Assembly (NCBI RefSeq): GCF_003003035.1 | Contig: NZ_PVTS01000006.1 | Location: 62,001 to 126,000, forward strand | Length of the DNA: 64,000 bases | DNA from: Marinilabilia salmonicolor | Lineage (GTDB): Bacteria; Bacteroidota; Bacteroidia; Bacteroidales; Marinilabiliaceae | Reading direction: 5' to 3' | Shown here: positions 8,496 through 17,958 of the stretch, one piece after another | Layout of the letters: each line of letters begins with the position of its first letter | How positions within the stretch are numbered: the stretch's first letter is position 1 | Notes under the pieces: model-generated | Database searches by the model: none | What the model saw: only the letters and a program-made list of their open reading frames with translations | Told to the model about the DNA's origin: nothing | Translations under genes and position numbers: made by a program

Positions 8496-8745
8496 CCTGT
8501 TCCTGAAACAGTCCCCATTCTTTCAGGAAAGGCAACTGCTCTTTTAATTAGCAAAGCTCATCATAAGTTAGTGCCATTCCTGATTAAGATAGAAATTATC
8601 ATTTTAATAAAACAGGTTAAATAAATTGAGGTAACAAAAAAACAATTCAGTATCTTCCGGGTTAATAAAACGCCGGGGAAAATTCAGGCAACCTCCGTCA
8701 GAGAAATATTTCAAAGGCAGCAGCCAATCAATAAAACCTGTCAAG
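8496..8745. other. Divergent intergenic region upstream of the leucine/mevalonate cluster
   Basis: AT-rich, no reading frame of note. I could not find a full promoter consensus on the plus strand for the carboxylase gene. Confidence 0.4.
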
Positions 8746-10356
8746 ATGCAGTTACTTAAAAGTGAACTAAATACCGATACTGAAGCCTATATCAAAAATC
8801 TGGAGGCGAACAAAGCTCTTATAGCCACCTTAAAAAACACATTGGAAACAGCCGCAACTGGTGGGCCATCAGGAATGAGAGAGAAACATACTTCACGGGG
8901 AAAGCTGCTTGTCCGCGAAAGAATAGAAAAGCTGCTGGATCCGCATACCGCTTTTTTGGAGCTTTCGCCACTTGCTTCGATTGGGCAATACAAGGATCAA
9001 TTTCCCTCGGCCGGTATTGTCACCGGAATCGGCACAATTCATGGACGCCAGGTAATGGTGGTTGCCAATGACGCCACAGTCAAAGGTGGAACTTATGTCA
9101 AAGAAACCATAAAAAAACACCTCAGGGCACAAGAAATAGCAGGCGAAAACAATCTGCCATGTATCTATCTGGTTGATTCCGGGGGCATTTTTCTGCCACA
9201 GCAGGCAGAAGTTTTTCCAGACAAAGATGATTTTGGAAGAATATTTTACAATCAGGCCCGACTTTCGGCACAGGGCATACCGCAAATTTCAATAGTAATG
9301 GGCTCATGTACTGCGGGAGGAGCCTATATCCCCGCTATGAGTGATGAAACCATTATTGTAAAAAACCAGGGGACCATTTTTCTTGCCGGTCCCCCATTGG
9401 TTAAGGCAGCTACCGGAGAAGAAGTATCCTCAGAAGAATTGGGTGGCGGAGTGGTACACACCAGCATCAGCGGAGTAGCCGACTACCTGGCAGAAAACGA
9501 CGAACATGCACTCACCATTTGTCGCGACATTATAGAATCATTTGGACCGAAAGAGCCAAAAAACCAAAGTGGTCAGAACAATTACGATGAGCCTGTTTAC
9601 TCCGCTGAAGAACTCTACGGATTAATTCCCACAGGAAAAGCCCCCTTCCCCGATGTAAGAGAGATTATAACCAGAATGACCGACGGAAGTCTGTTTCATG
9701 AATTCAAGCCCGATTACGGAACCACGCTGGTGACGGGGTTTGCCACCATTCATGGATACCCAGTAGGTATTCTGGCCAACAACGGAGTCCTATTCTCAGA
9801 ATCCGCTCTAAAAGGTACCCATTTTATAGAATTATGCAATCATCGCAAAATTCCAATGGTCTTTTTACAAAACATTACCGGATTTATGGTAGGAAAAGAG
9901 TATGAACAGGGAGGAATTGCAAAAAACGGAGCTAAAATGGTCCATGCTCTTGCCAATTCTGTGGTGCCATTTTTCACAGTCATCATAGGAGGATCCTACG
10001 GAGCAGGAAACTATGCCATGGGTGGCCGTGCATACAATCCACGCTTTTTATTTATGTGGCCCAACGCACAAATATCTGTAATGGGTGCACGTCAGGCAGC
10101 AGGCGTTTTAAAAACCCTGAAGAAAGATCAGGCACAAATAAAAGGTACAGACGTTAGCGAAGAAGAACTGCAAGCCATAGAAGATGAAATCAACCAAAAA
10201 TACGAAACGGAAGGATCTCCCTGGTACAGCACCAGCCGCCTGTGGGACGATGGAATTATAGATCCTGCAGAGACAAGAGATGTCATCGGACTTGCCATTC
10301 AATCAGCTACAGGAAGTACCATTTCCCATCCACGCTACGGAATCTTCAGAATGTAA
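8746..10356 (+). CDS. liuB: Methylcrotonyl-CoA carboxylase, carboxyltransferase (beta) subunit
   Basis: 536 residues, standard length for MCC beta. It transfers CO2 from carboxybiotin to 3-methylcrotonyl-CoA in leucine breakdown. Blocks that separate MCC beta from propionyl-CoA carboxylase beta are present: [38 protein letters not shown], and [20 protein letters not shown]. Both crotonase-like halves are intact (second half [20 protein letters not shown]). It opens a plus-strand cluster and is followed 20 bases later by the hydratase; the alpha subunit is two genes downstream. Confidence 0.95.
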   Translation: MQLLKSELNTDTEAYIKNLEANKALIATLKNTLETAATGGPSGMREKHTSRGKLLVRERIEKLLDPHTAFLELSPLASIGQYKDQFPSAGIVTGIGTIHGRQVMVVANDATVKGGTYVKETIKKHLRAQEIAGENNLPCIYLVDSGGIFLPQQAEVFPDKDDFGRIFYNQARLSAQGIPQISIVMGSCTAGGAYIPAMSDETIIVKNQGTIFLAGPPLVKAATGEEVSSEELGGGVVHTSISGVADYLAENDEHALTICRDIIESFGPKEPKNQSGQNNYDEPVYSAEELYGLIPTGKAPFPDVREIITRMTDGSLFHEFKPDYGTTLVTGFATIHGYPVGILANNGVLFSESALKGTHFIELCNHRKIPMVFLQNITGFMVGKEYEQGGIAKNGAKMVHALANSVVPFFTVIIGGSYGAGNYAMGGRAYNPRFLFMWPNAQISVMGARQAAGVLKTLKKDQAQIKGTDVSEEELQAIEDEINQKYETEGSPWYSTSRLWDDGIIDPAETRDVIGLAIQSATGSTISHPRYGIFRM

Positions 10357-10376
10357 CCAAACATCCACAAATACTT

Positions 10377-11162
10377 ATGAATCATTTAACGAAAAAATAC
10401 GCTCAGAATGTATGCTACCTTGAGATGAACAGGCCGGAAAAAAGAAATGCCCTCAACAAGGAGTTGATGGTGCAGTTAACAGATTATCTGAAAAGCACTG
10501 CCGACAGCAATCAGTTCCGGGTGCTGATGATATCAGGAAGTAATCATTTCTTTTCGGCAGGGGCTGATCTTGCATGGATGAAAGAGGGCAGAGAGCAGAA
10601 TGAAACACAAAACCTGGAAGATGCAGAATTATTCAACCAGCTCTACCGTACACTTTCAGAATACCCCAAACCGATTATTGCGTGTGTAGAGGGAGGTGCT
10701 TATGGAGGTGCCATCGGGTTACTGGCATGTGCTGATATTGTTACCACCACCCCCGATGCGACATTCAGGTTTTCAGAAACTGCCATCGGCCTGGTTCCGG
10801 CAACTGTAGCCCCCTGGGTTATTCGCAAAACAGGAAGTGCCTTTGCCCGATCTGCTCTGCTCTCAGGCCTTTCGTTTTCAGGAACCGAAGCACTTAGCAG
10901 CGGACTAGTGCAATACCTGTTTCCAAAAGACAAAATAGTTCCCAAAACCCGTGAGATTGCCAACCAAATAGCCCGTAACAGTCCTGAAGCAACTAAAGAA
11001 ACAAAAAATCTTCTGAACAGAATCGACCATCAGTTTGTTCCAATTGACGAAGATTTAACCCAGTATTGTTCAACAAAAATTGCAAGGGCAAGAATATCTG
11101 ATCAGGGACAAGAGGGAGTAAATGCCTTTTTTGAAAAGAGAAAACCATCCTGGAACAATTAA
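10377..11162 (+). CDS. liuC: Methylglutaconyl-CoA hydratase (enoyl-CoA hydratase family)
   Basis: 261 residues from the ATG at 10377; a longer upstream frame overlaps the carboxylase gene and is not family-like. Crotonase fold with oxyanion-hole blocks FFSAGADLAWMKE and ACVEGGAYGGAIGLLACADI, and ETAIGLVPATVAPWVI, which resembles LiuC/AUH hydratases. It would hydrate 3-methylglutaconyl-CoA, the MCC product, to HMG-CoA. Location between the MCC beta and alpha genes strongly supports this specific role over a general fatty-acid enoyl hydratase. Confidence 0.88.
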   Translation: MNHLTKKYAQNVCYLEMNRPEKRNALNKELMVQLTDYLKSTADSNQFRVLMISGSNHFFSAGADLAWMKEGREQNETQNLEDAELFNQLYRTLSEYPKPIIACVEGGAYGGAIGLLACADIVTTTPDATFRFSETAIGLVPATVAPWVIRKTGSAFARSALLSGLSFSGTEALSSGLVQYLFPKDKIVPKTREIANQIARNSPEATKETKNLLNRIDHQFVPIDEDLTQYCSTKIARARISDQGQEGVNAFFEKRKPSWNN

Positions 11163-11178
11163 AACCATCAGGCAACCA

Positions 11179-13191
11179 ATGAGCCAACGACACATACATA
11201 AAATACTGATTGCCAATCGCGGGGAGATTGCATCGCGCATCATCTCCACGGCAAAGAAAATGGGAATCTCAACTGTATTGCCTGTTACAGAAGATGAAGC
11301 AGGCTCCCTGCCGGCACGTCAGGCAGATGAAATCTTTATTTTTGACACTTCCAATCTGTCGGACACCTATCTCAATGCCCAAAAACTCATTGATGTTGCC
11401 ATAAAACACCAGGCAGATGCCATCCATCCGGGCTATGGATTTCTTTCTGAAAATGCCAAATTTGCTTCGGCAGTTGAACATGCAGGCCTCACCTGGATTG
11501 GTCCAGCACCGCTTTCGGTAGCCCAAATGGGCAATAAGCTGGAAGCAAGGAAAATTGCCGAAAAAGCCGGGGTCAGAGTTACAAAGGCTCTTTCCGGAAC
11601 CATTGAGGAAATCCTCAACAATCAGGCGAAACTTCATTACCCTCTTCTGATTAAAGCTGCTGCCGGAGGTGGTGGAAAAGGAATGAAGATAGCTCAAAAC
11701 GGCAGTGAACTCAGATCCATGTTGGAAGACACCTCGAGAGAGGCTTTGAATTACTTCGGCAACGCGACTGTGTTTGTGGAAGAATACATTGAAAACCCAA
11801 GGCACATCGAAGTTCAGGTTTTGGGCGATCAGCATGGCCACATTTTGCATCTTTTTGAGCGTGAATGTTCAATCCAAAGAAGGTATCAAAAAATCATTGA
11901 GGAAGCGCCCTCCCCTTTTGTGAAACCTGAACTAAGAGAGAAACTCACCTCTGATGCCCTGAAACTTTGTAAAGAAATAAATTATTACAATGCCGGAACG
12001 GTTGAATTTCTGGTAGATGATAGAGGAAACCACTTCTTTCTGGAGATGAACACCCGCCTTCAGGTGGAGCATCCAGTAACTGAAGCAATTACCGGAATTG
12101 ATCTGGTTGAAGAACAAATAAAGACCGCCATGGGATTACCGCTCTCATTTACGAATGTGGACGTTATCATGAACGGTCATGCTGTGGAAACCCGCATTTA
12201 TGCAGAGAATGCCCTAAATGATTTCAGTCCGGAACCCGGAACAATAAATTTCATCAGGTGGCCTGAAAAAAGAATTGCCCGTACCGACACTTTTTTTGAC
12301 AGCAGTACAGAGATACAACCCCATTTTGACCCCATGCTGGCCAAGATTACTGCCTGGGGCCATTCGCGGGAGATGGCAATAAAAAAACTCACCGCATCAT
12401 TGGAACAAACCACCATACTCGGTGTTACCACCAACCTCCCTTACCTACGGGAAGTTTTAAAAACGGAAGCCTTCAATTCCGGTGAAACCACAACACAATT
12501 TACCACGCTTCATAAGGAAGCGCTGAAGCGAGCCATTCATCCCAACGGCACAGACAAAACAAATCTGTTGTTGGCAGGATATCTGATTTGGGTTCTTAAT
12601 TTCAGAGACCAAAATGCGGACAATCTGTTTTCTCGACTGGGGCATCGTCGCTGGAACGGACATTATAACGTCCGCTTCAGCGAGGAAACCTTTTCTCTGG
12701 CCGTAACCAAAAAAATGGATAAAACACTCCAATGGTCAGTCAACGGACAACCAATGGATGAGATCAGGTTACTCAGCTTCGAAGAAAGCGGCATGAAATT
12801 TATAATAAGAAACCAGGAACAGATACTCTCATGGTATTCATTGGCCAGCGGAGAACTGATGCTGGGGACCGGAGGATATACGTATCGTTTAAAACCCGGA
12901 TTTATGCTTTCCGCCAAAAGTCATCTGCCAGAGAGTAATCCTGATGCCGAAACGGACATTGTAGCACCCATTCCCGGAAAGATCACCTCTATCCCCGGAC
13001 ATAAGGGAGATACCGTTGAAAAAGGCTCGCCCATAGTAGTTTTAGAGGCCATGAAAATGGAGAATACACTGTCAGCCATAAAAGGAGGTGTCATCGAGGA
13101 AATCCTGGTAAGTTTAAATGAGCAGGTAAAAGCGGGACAATTGCTTGCCAGAATTCAGGTTCCGCAGCTTGTACAATCACATCAGAAATAA
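11179..13191 (+). CDS. liuD: Methylcrotonyl-CoA carboxylase, biotin carboxylase/biotin carrier (alpha) subunit
   Basis: 670 residues from the ATG at 11179 (MSQRHIHKILIANRGEIASR), 16 bases after the hydratase stop. Order: biotin carboxylase N-lobe, ATP-grasp (glycine-rich IKAAAGGGGKGMKIA, then EMNTRLQVEHPVTE), C-lobe, a BT linker, and a biotinyl domain with VVLEAMKMEN, whose Lys is the biotin site (about residue 632). It carboxylates its own biotin, then works with the beta subunit. The MCC beta partner and LiuC neighbour argue against acetyl- or propionyl-CoA carboxylase. Confidence 0.94.
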   Translation: MSQRHIHKILIANRGEIASRIISTAKKMGISTVLPVTEDEAGSLPARQADEIFIFDTSNLSDTYLNAQKLIDVAIKHQADAIHPGYGFLSENAKFASAVEHAGLTWIGPAPLSVAQMGNKLEARKIAEKAGVRVTKALSGTIEEILNNQAKLHYPLLIKAAAGGGGKGMKIAQNGSELRSMLEDTSREALNYFGNATVFVEEYIENPRHIEVQVLGDQHGHILHLFERECSIQRRYQKIIEEAPSPFVKPELREKLTSDALKLCKEINYYNAGTVEFLVDDRGNHFFLEMNTRLQVEHPVTEAITGIDLVEEQIKTAMGLPLSFTNVDVIMNGHAVETRIYAENALNDFSPEPGTINFIRWPEKRIARTDTFFDSSTEIQPHFDPMLAKITAWGHSREMAIKKLTASLEQTTILGVTTNLPYLREVLKTEAFNSGETTTQFTTLHKEALKRAIHPNGTDKTNLLLAGYLIWVLNFRDQNADNLFSRLGHRRWNGHYNVRFSEETFSLAVTKKMDKTLQWSVNGQPMDEIRLLSFEESGMKFIIRNQEQILSWYSLASGELMLGTGGYTYRLKPGFMLSAKSHLPESNPDAETDIVAPIPGKITSIPGHKGDTVEKGSPIVVLEAMKMENTLSAIKGGVIEEILVSLNEQVKAGQLLARIQVPQLVQSHQK

Positions 13192-13222
13192 CTTTCATAC
13201 AATCAATCATAAAACAGCAACA

Positions 13223-14368
13223 ATGATATTCACAACCGAAGCACACGAAGCTTACAGGCAAAAAGTGCGAGAATTCGCAGAAACCGTCATAAAACCAGAG
13301 GCAGAGCGACTGGACAGGGAAGAACTATTTTCTGCAGAACTGACAAAAAAAATGGGTCAGGCCGGATTATTTGGCATAACACTACCAAAAGAATATGGCG
13401 GACAGGATCTTGACACCCTCTCCTACATCATTGCCATCGAAGAGTTATCACGAGTGGATGCTTCGCAGGCCGGCACAATTGCAGCGCACAACAGTCTTGG
13501 CATCACACCCATCTTCGAGTACGGTACTCAGGAGCAAAAAGAAAAATACCTCCCGAAACTAACCACCGGAGATCATCTTTGGGCCTTTGGTCTGACAGAA
13601 GAAACAGCAGGATCAGATGCCAGAGGGACGAAAACACGCGGAGTAAAAGAAGCGGATGAATGGGTCATCAACGGAAGTAAACGATACATAACCAATTCGG
13701 CCAACGAACTGACGCTGGGTGTCACCCTTCAGGTAATGACAGCGGATGAAAACGGAAAAGAGAAACTGACCACCATCCTGGTGGAAAAGGACACACCCGG
13801 ATTTTCGTCGGAAAGAATGACCGGAAAAATGATGTGGAGAGCATCTGATACCGGTCGTATAAATCTCAATAACTGCCGTGTGCCAGTCACCAATACACTT
13901 GGGAAAGAGGGTCAGGGTGCCCGCTATATGCTGAAAACACTGGATGCCGGTCGTTTGTCCATTGCAGCCATGGGCGTTGGTCTGGCGCAGGGAGCCTTTG
14001 AAATGGCGCTGGAACATGCCCATAAAAGAGAACAATTCGGTCAGCCCATTGCAAAATTCCAAAGCATCAGTTTTAAACTGGCTGACATGGATATGAAACT
14101 GGAGCTGGCACGAAACACACTCTATAAAGGCTGTATGCTGAAGGAACAGGGAAAACCATTTGCACGCGAAGCTGCCATTGCAAAACTATACAGTTCTGAA
14201 ATTGCCCGTGAAATTGCTGATGAGGCCATTCAGATCTTTGGCGGTTCCGGATTGTTCAAAGAGAACCCCATTGAACGGTTCTACCGCGATCAGAGAATTC
14301 TGCAGATTGGTGAAGGGACATCTGAAATACTGAGATTTGTAATTGCAAGGCATTTGGGAATTAAGTGA
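13223..14368 (+). CDS. Acyl-CoA dehydrogenase (short/branched-chain type)
   Basis: FAD flavoprotein, 381 residues from the ATG at 13223. Typical ACAD blocks: AFGLTEETAGSDARGTKT (FAD/substrate binding), KREQFGQPIAKFQ, and FGGSGLFKENPIERFYRD. By context it could be the isovaleryl-CoA dehydrogenase of leucine degradation. However, LQIGEGTSEI keeps a Glu at the usual C-terminal catalytic position, whereas isovaleryl-CoA dehydrogenases have Ala/Gly there and use a Glu elsewhere. A butyryl- or 2-methyl-branched substrate is therefore equally possible. It begins 32 bases after liuD. Confidence 0.9.
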   Translation: MIFTTEAHEAYRQKVREFAETVIKPEAERLDREELFSAELTKKMGQAGLFGITLPKEYGGQDLDTLSYIIAIEELSRVDASQAGTIAAHNSLGITPIFEYGTQEQKEKYLPKLTTGDHLWAFGLTEETAGSDARGTKTRGVKEADEWVINGSKRYITNSANELTLGVTLQVMTADENGKEKLTTILVEKDTPGFSSERMTGKMMWRASDTGRINLNNCRVPVTNTLGKEGQGARYMLKTLDAGRLSIAAMGVGLAQGAFEMALEHAHKREQFGQPIAKFQSISFKLADMDMKLELARNTLYKGCMLKEQGKPFAREAAIAKLYSSEIAREIADEAIQIFGGSGLFKENPIERFYRDQRILQIGEGTSEILRFVIARHLGIK

Positions 14369-14453
14369 GTTCCGAGTTTGGAGTTCCGGGTTTGAACACA
14401 ACCCAGAACCCAAAACACGAAACTCCAAACCCAAAACACCACAACTCATAAAA
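14369..14453. repeat. Degenerate GAGTT word repeat after the acyl-CoA dehydrogenase stop
   Basis: The stop TGA runs into repeated words (GAGTTCCGAGTTTGGAGTTC), followed by the reverse-type words CCCAAAACACGAAACTCC. The two halves can pair into a loose hairpin. Same kind of sequence recurs after several other stop codons in this window. Confidence 0.7.
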
Positions 14454-15446
14454 ATGACAGACAGAAAAAAAGACCATATCGATTTGGCATTCTCTTCGAG
14501 AACTGAAGCAACGGATGCCGACAGAAGGTTTCATTATGAACCCATGCTGGCAGCACATCACAACGGTCAATTTGATGAATTTGATTTTGCAGGAAAAACC
14601 ATGAAGTTACCCATCTGGGTAAGCAGCATGACCGGTGGCACCCAGCGTGCCGGCACAATTAACCGCAATCTGGCAACCGCCTGTGGAGAGTTTGGGATGG
14701 GTATGGGACTTGGCTCCTGTCGGTCATTATTAGATGATGACACTCATTTCCCTGACTTTGATGTCCGTCGGTATATGGGGAAATCCGCACCGCTTTATGC
14801 AAACCTGGGAATTGCCCAGATAGAGAAACTGATCGCAACAGGGTCTGAAGATAAGGCAGAAGTGCTGGTTCACAACCTCCAGGCTGATGGACTGATAATT
14901 CACGTAAATCCTCTTCAGGAAGCATTTCAACCCGAAGGTGATATCCTAAAGGCACCACCTATCGAAACAATCGAAGCTTTTCTTGCCAAAACCGACCTGA
15001 GTGTTATAGTTAAAGAGGTGGGACAAGGAATGGGGCCCGCAAGCCTTGAACGATTGATGGCCCTGCCACTGGAAGCAATAGAATTCGGAGCCTTAGGTGG
15101 AACGAACTTCGCCCGGTTGGAATTATCCAGGGTAACCGGCGATAAGGCATCTCACTTTGATGCATTCGGCAGAATAGGCCATACAGCTTCGGAAATGACA
15201 GGATTTATTAACGAAATTGTAGCAAAACGAGCTGCAAAGTGCCAACAAATTATAATATCCGGTGGTATCACCAATGTACCTGACGGGTGGTATCTGACGC
15301 AACAAAGTAAGTTAAAAGCAGTATTTGGAATGGGATCCGCATTTTTAAAGCATGCCATGGACGACTATGAAACGCTGCAAACCTTTGTAAAACAACTCAG
15401 GAAAGCACTGGGTATTGCTCAGAATTTCATGAGACCAATATATTAA
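14454..15446 (+). CDS. fni: Isopentenyl-diphosphate isomerase, type 2 (FMN-dependent)
   Basis: 330 residues from the ATG at 14454. Interconverts IPP and DMAPP with FMN and NADPH. Family marks: RKKDHI near the N-terminus, SSMTGGT (FMN), HVNPLQEAFQPEGD with the Mg-binding Gln-Glu, and FGALGGTNFARLE. It is the last step of the mevalonate route but sits first in the block, directly behind the leucine-degradation genes. The following 264-base gap, with a repeat element and a promoter-like box, may separate it from the HMG-CoA reductase operon. Confidence 0.93.
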   Translation: MTDRKKDHIDLAFSSRTEATDADRRFHYEPMLAAHHNGQFDEFDFAGKTMKLPIWVSSMTGGTQRAGTINRNLATACGEFGMGMGLGSCRSLLDDDTHFPDFDVRRYMGKSAPLYANLGIAQIEKLIATGSEDKAEVLVHNLQADGLIIHVNPLQEAFQPEGDILKAPPIETIEAFLAKTDLSVIVKEVGQGMGPASLERLMALPLEAIEFGALGGTNFARLELSRVTGDKASHFDAFGRIGHTASEMTGFINEIVAKRAAKCQQIIISGGITNVPDGWYLTQQSKLKAVFGMGSAFLKHAMDDYETLQTFVKQLRKALGIAQNFMRPIY

Positions 15447-15506
15447 AACACTGATTCATTCAAATGATGCTTAGTGACAAGAAATAATTTTTGGGGCCAC
15501 AAATTT

Positions 15507-15658
15507 AACGAATGAAACGAGCATGATATTTTTTAAATATAAATATCACAAGAGAATATGTTTAAAAGAATATTATGCGAGAGCGAAGCGGTTCCATTCG
15601 TTCTCAAATTTTTAATTAGTTCTTTATCACATAATTACAAAATTTTAAACGAATGAAA
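15507..15658 (+). repeat. Palindromic repeat B1
   Basis: About 150 bases beginning AACGAATGAAACGAGCATG and ending in TTTTAAACGAATGA. An inverted copy of the whole block lies at 46863-47009, including the GCGAGAGCGAAGCGGTTCC stretch. The left arm and the GGTTCCATTCG arm are inverted relatives, so the element is palindromic. No coding capacity. Confidence 0.8.
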
Positions 15659-15688
15659 AAATCCGTCAGTCGTTTTAATACTCGTTTA

Positions 15689-15696
15689 TATTTTTG
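15689..15696 (+). promoter_or_regulatory. mvaA: Possible -7 box (TATTTTTG) before HMG-CoA reductase
   Basis: TATTTTTG fits the TAnnTTTG -7 consensus and lies 14 bases before the ATG. No convincing TTTG at -33, so the call is tentative. Confidence 0.4.
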
Positions 15697-15710
15697 ATAA
15701 ACCAATATCT

Positions 15711-17009
15711 ATGGACCAGATTATCAAAGGATTTTCCAAATTATCAAGAGAGGAAAAAATAGAAATACTGAGGAGACATTTTCAACTACCTGAAGATTTC
15801 GCCGAAATACTCAAAACCTTCCGGCATCCTGACCGGCAGGAACTTTTTGATGACTTCTCGGAAAACACCCTTTCAAACTTCTACTTACCATTTGGTGTAG
15901 CGCCCAACTTTAAAATTGACGACAACATGTACGTGGTCCCCATGGTCGTTGAGGAGAGTTCTGTGGTTGCAGCTGCAAGCAGAGCGGCTTCTTTCTGGGC
16001 AAAAAACGGGGGATTCAAAACCACCATTCACAACACCCTGAAAAAAGGACATATCTGGTTTAAATGGGACGGACCTAAAAGCTTTTTCGCGAATATGCCC
16101 GAAGGATTAGAAGAGAAACTGCGAGAAGCAGTTGTCCCCCTTACTGCAAATATGGAAAAAAGAGGAGGTGGAGTCCGGGCCATGGAAATTATTCCTTTGG
16201 AAGGTGAGTACGGATTATTCCAACTGCATATAAGTTTTGAAACGGTGAACAGTATGGGCGCCAACTTCATCAATTCCTGTCTGGAAGAGATGAAAGAGCC
16301 GTTAAAAGAGTTTTTCAACATCAATAAAGATTTCAAACAATACGGTGAAACAGAAATCATCATGGCCATCCTGTCCAATTACACTACTGAATGTCTCGTT
16401 ACCAGCACCGTGGAATGCCCCATTGAGGCACTCAGCCCTTTCAGCGCAGGAATGGAGCCGGCCGGATTTGCACAGAAATTCAAACGAGCCGTAGATATTG
16501 CTTTGTCAGACACATCCCGCGCAGTTACCCACAACAAGGGCATATTTAACGGTACCGACGCAGTGGTAATAGCAACAGGAAATGATTTCAGAGCAGCTGA
16601 AGCAGCAGGACATGCCTGGGCTGCAAAAGACGGAAAGTATCGTTCGCTTTCCAGTTGCGAAATCACTGAAAAAGGCACCTTCAAAATGGATCTTACCCTC
16701 CCTCTTGCTTTGGGGACCGTTGGTGGCCTGACCCGCCTTCACCCCATGGCGGCACTGGCCCTCGAGATGCTGGGAAATCCATCAGCAGATGAATTAATGG
16801 GAATTGCTGCTGCCGCAGGTCTGGCCAATAATTTTTCAGCTGTCGCCTCGTTGGTTACAACAGGTATTCAAAAAGGGCACATGAAACTGCATCTATCCAA
16901 TTTGCTAAAGTCGCTCAATGCAACTGAGGAAGAACAGAAAGCAGCAATGGACCATTTTAAGAATGAAACGGTTTCTGCGTTGAAGGTGAAAGAGTTTTTG
17001 AAAAGATAG
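15711..17009 (+). CDS. mvaA: Hydroxymethylglutaryl-CoA reductase (class II-like)
   Basis: 432 residues; reduces HMG-CoA to mevalonate. The soluble bacterial form has no membrane domain. Catalytic set: Glu in VVEESSVVAAASRA, Lys in THNKGIFNGTDA, Asp in ATGNDFRAAEA, and C-terminal His in IQKGHMKLHL. GTVGGLTRLHPMA is the usual NAD(P)/CoA region. The next gene starts one base after the stop, marking the start of a tight five-gene operon. Upstream genes make HMG-CoA from leucine, while no HMG-CoA synthase is present in the window. Confidence 0.96.
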   Translation: MDQIIKGFSKLSREEKIEILRRHFQLPEDFAEILKTFRHPDRQELFDDFSENTLSNFYLPFGVAPNFKIDDNMYVVPMVVEESSVVAAASRAASFWAKNGGFKTTIHNTLKKGHIWFKWDGPKSFFANMPEGLEEKLREAVVPLTANMEKRGGGVRAMEIIPLEGEYGLFQLHISFETVNSMGANFINSCLEEMKEPLKEFFNINKDFKQYGETEIIMAILSNYTTECLVTSTVECPIEALSPFSAGMEPAGFAQKFKRAVDIALSDTSRAVTHNKGIFNGTDAVVIATGNDFRAAEAAGHAWAAKDGKYRSLSSCEITEKGTFKMDLTLPLALGTVGGLTRLHPMAALALEMLGNPSADELMGIAAAAGLANNFSAVASLVTTGIQKGHMKLHLSNLLKSLNATEEEQKAAMDHFKNETVSALKVKEFLKR

Positions 17010-17010
17010 T

Positions 17011-17958
17011 ATGCAACAAGAAAGCAACCGGAATTCTTTAAAATTTCATGCCAACGGGAAATTACTGCTCTCGGGTGAATACGTGGTACTCTACGGTGCC
17101 AAAGCTCTGGCAGTACCTTTAAAATACGGGCAGAGTATGGAAATAAATGAACATTCCGGAGCAGATTTCACATGGAAGGCAACTCATCCCAAAGGAGACT
17201 GGTTTGAGGCCCGTTTTACCCCACAACTGAAATTATTAAGCACCAACGATAAAGCAAAAGCCCTAAAATTAAAGGAAATTCTCTCAGAAGCCGGGAAACA
17301 GGCCAAAAACCCTGTTGGTTTTTCAGGAATCACAGTCAACACCCATCTGCAGTTTGCTCCTGAATGGGGCTGGGGCAGTAGTTCAACTCTGATCAGTAAT
17401 ATCTCCCGCTGGATGGATGTGGATCCATACAAGCTTCTGGAAAAAACATTCGGAGGTTCAGGATACGATATTGCCTGTGCAACAAACCACTCGCCCCTCT
17501 TCTATTCTGTCACCAATGAAAATCCAAAAGCAGAAACAACCATATTCTCCCCTCCTTTCGCAGATAAATTTTGGGTGGTTTATCTTAACCGGAAACAAAG
17601 CTCAGCTGATTCCATACGAAAGCATACACAATCAGGCCCCATTAACCCATCACTCATTCAGCGTATCTCTGAAATCACTGAGCTGATGACCTCAGAAAGA
17701 TCAGAAAACAACTTCATAAAACTGATGAAAGAACATGAGTTACTGATTGGAAAATTCACAGGAATGGAGCCTGTTCAGTCAAGAATTTTTCATAATTTCC
17801 CGGGACAGGTGAAATCGCTGGGAGCCTGGGGAGGAGACTTTATTCTTGCGCTGTCACAAACATCACCAACCGAAACAAAAAAGTATTTTCAAACAAAAGG
17901 CTTTCACGTTTTGTTTAACTTGTCAGATATAATACTAGACACAAATCATGCAACATAG
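17011..17958 (+). CDS. GYDIA-family GHMP kinase, candidate phosphomevalonate kinase
   Basis: 315 residues. GHMP fold: KLLLSGEYVVLYG near the N-terminus, ATP loop WGWGSSSTLISN, and FGGSGYDIACATN, the GYDIA motif that names this Bacteroidota family. The C-terminal GHMP motif is only weakly kept (SLGAWGGDFILAL). In the operon, mevalonate kinase and the decarboxylase are assigned to other genes, leaving the phosphomevalonate kinase step for this protein; that is an inference from elimination. It overlaps the decarboxylase gene by 11 bases. Confidence 0.85.
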   Translation: MQQESNRNSLKFHANGKLLLSGEYVVLYGAKALAVPLKYGQSMEINEHSGADFTWKATHPKGDWFEARFTPQLKLLSTNDKAKALKLKEILSEAGKQAKNPVGFSGITVNTHLQFAPEWGWGSSSTLISNISRWMDVDPYKLLEKTFGGSGYDIACATNHSPLFYSVTNENPKAETTIFSPPFADKFWVVYLNRKQSSADSIRKHTQSGPINPSLIQRISEITELMTSERSENNFIKLMKEHELLIGKFTGMEPVQSRIFHNFPGQVKSLGAWGGDFILALSQTSPTETKKYFQTKGFHVLFNLSDIILDTNHAT

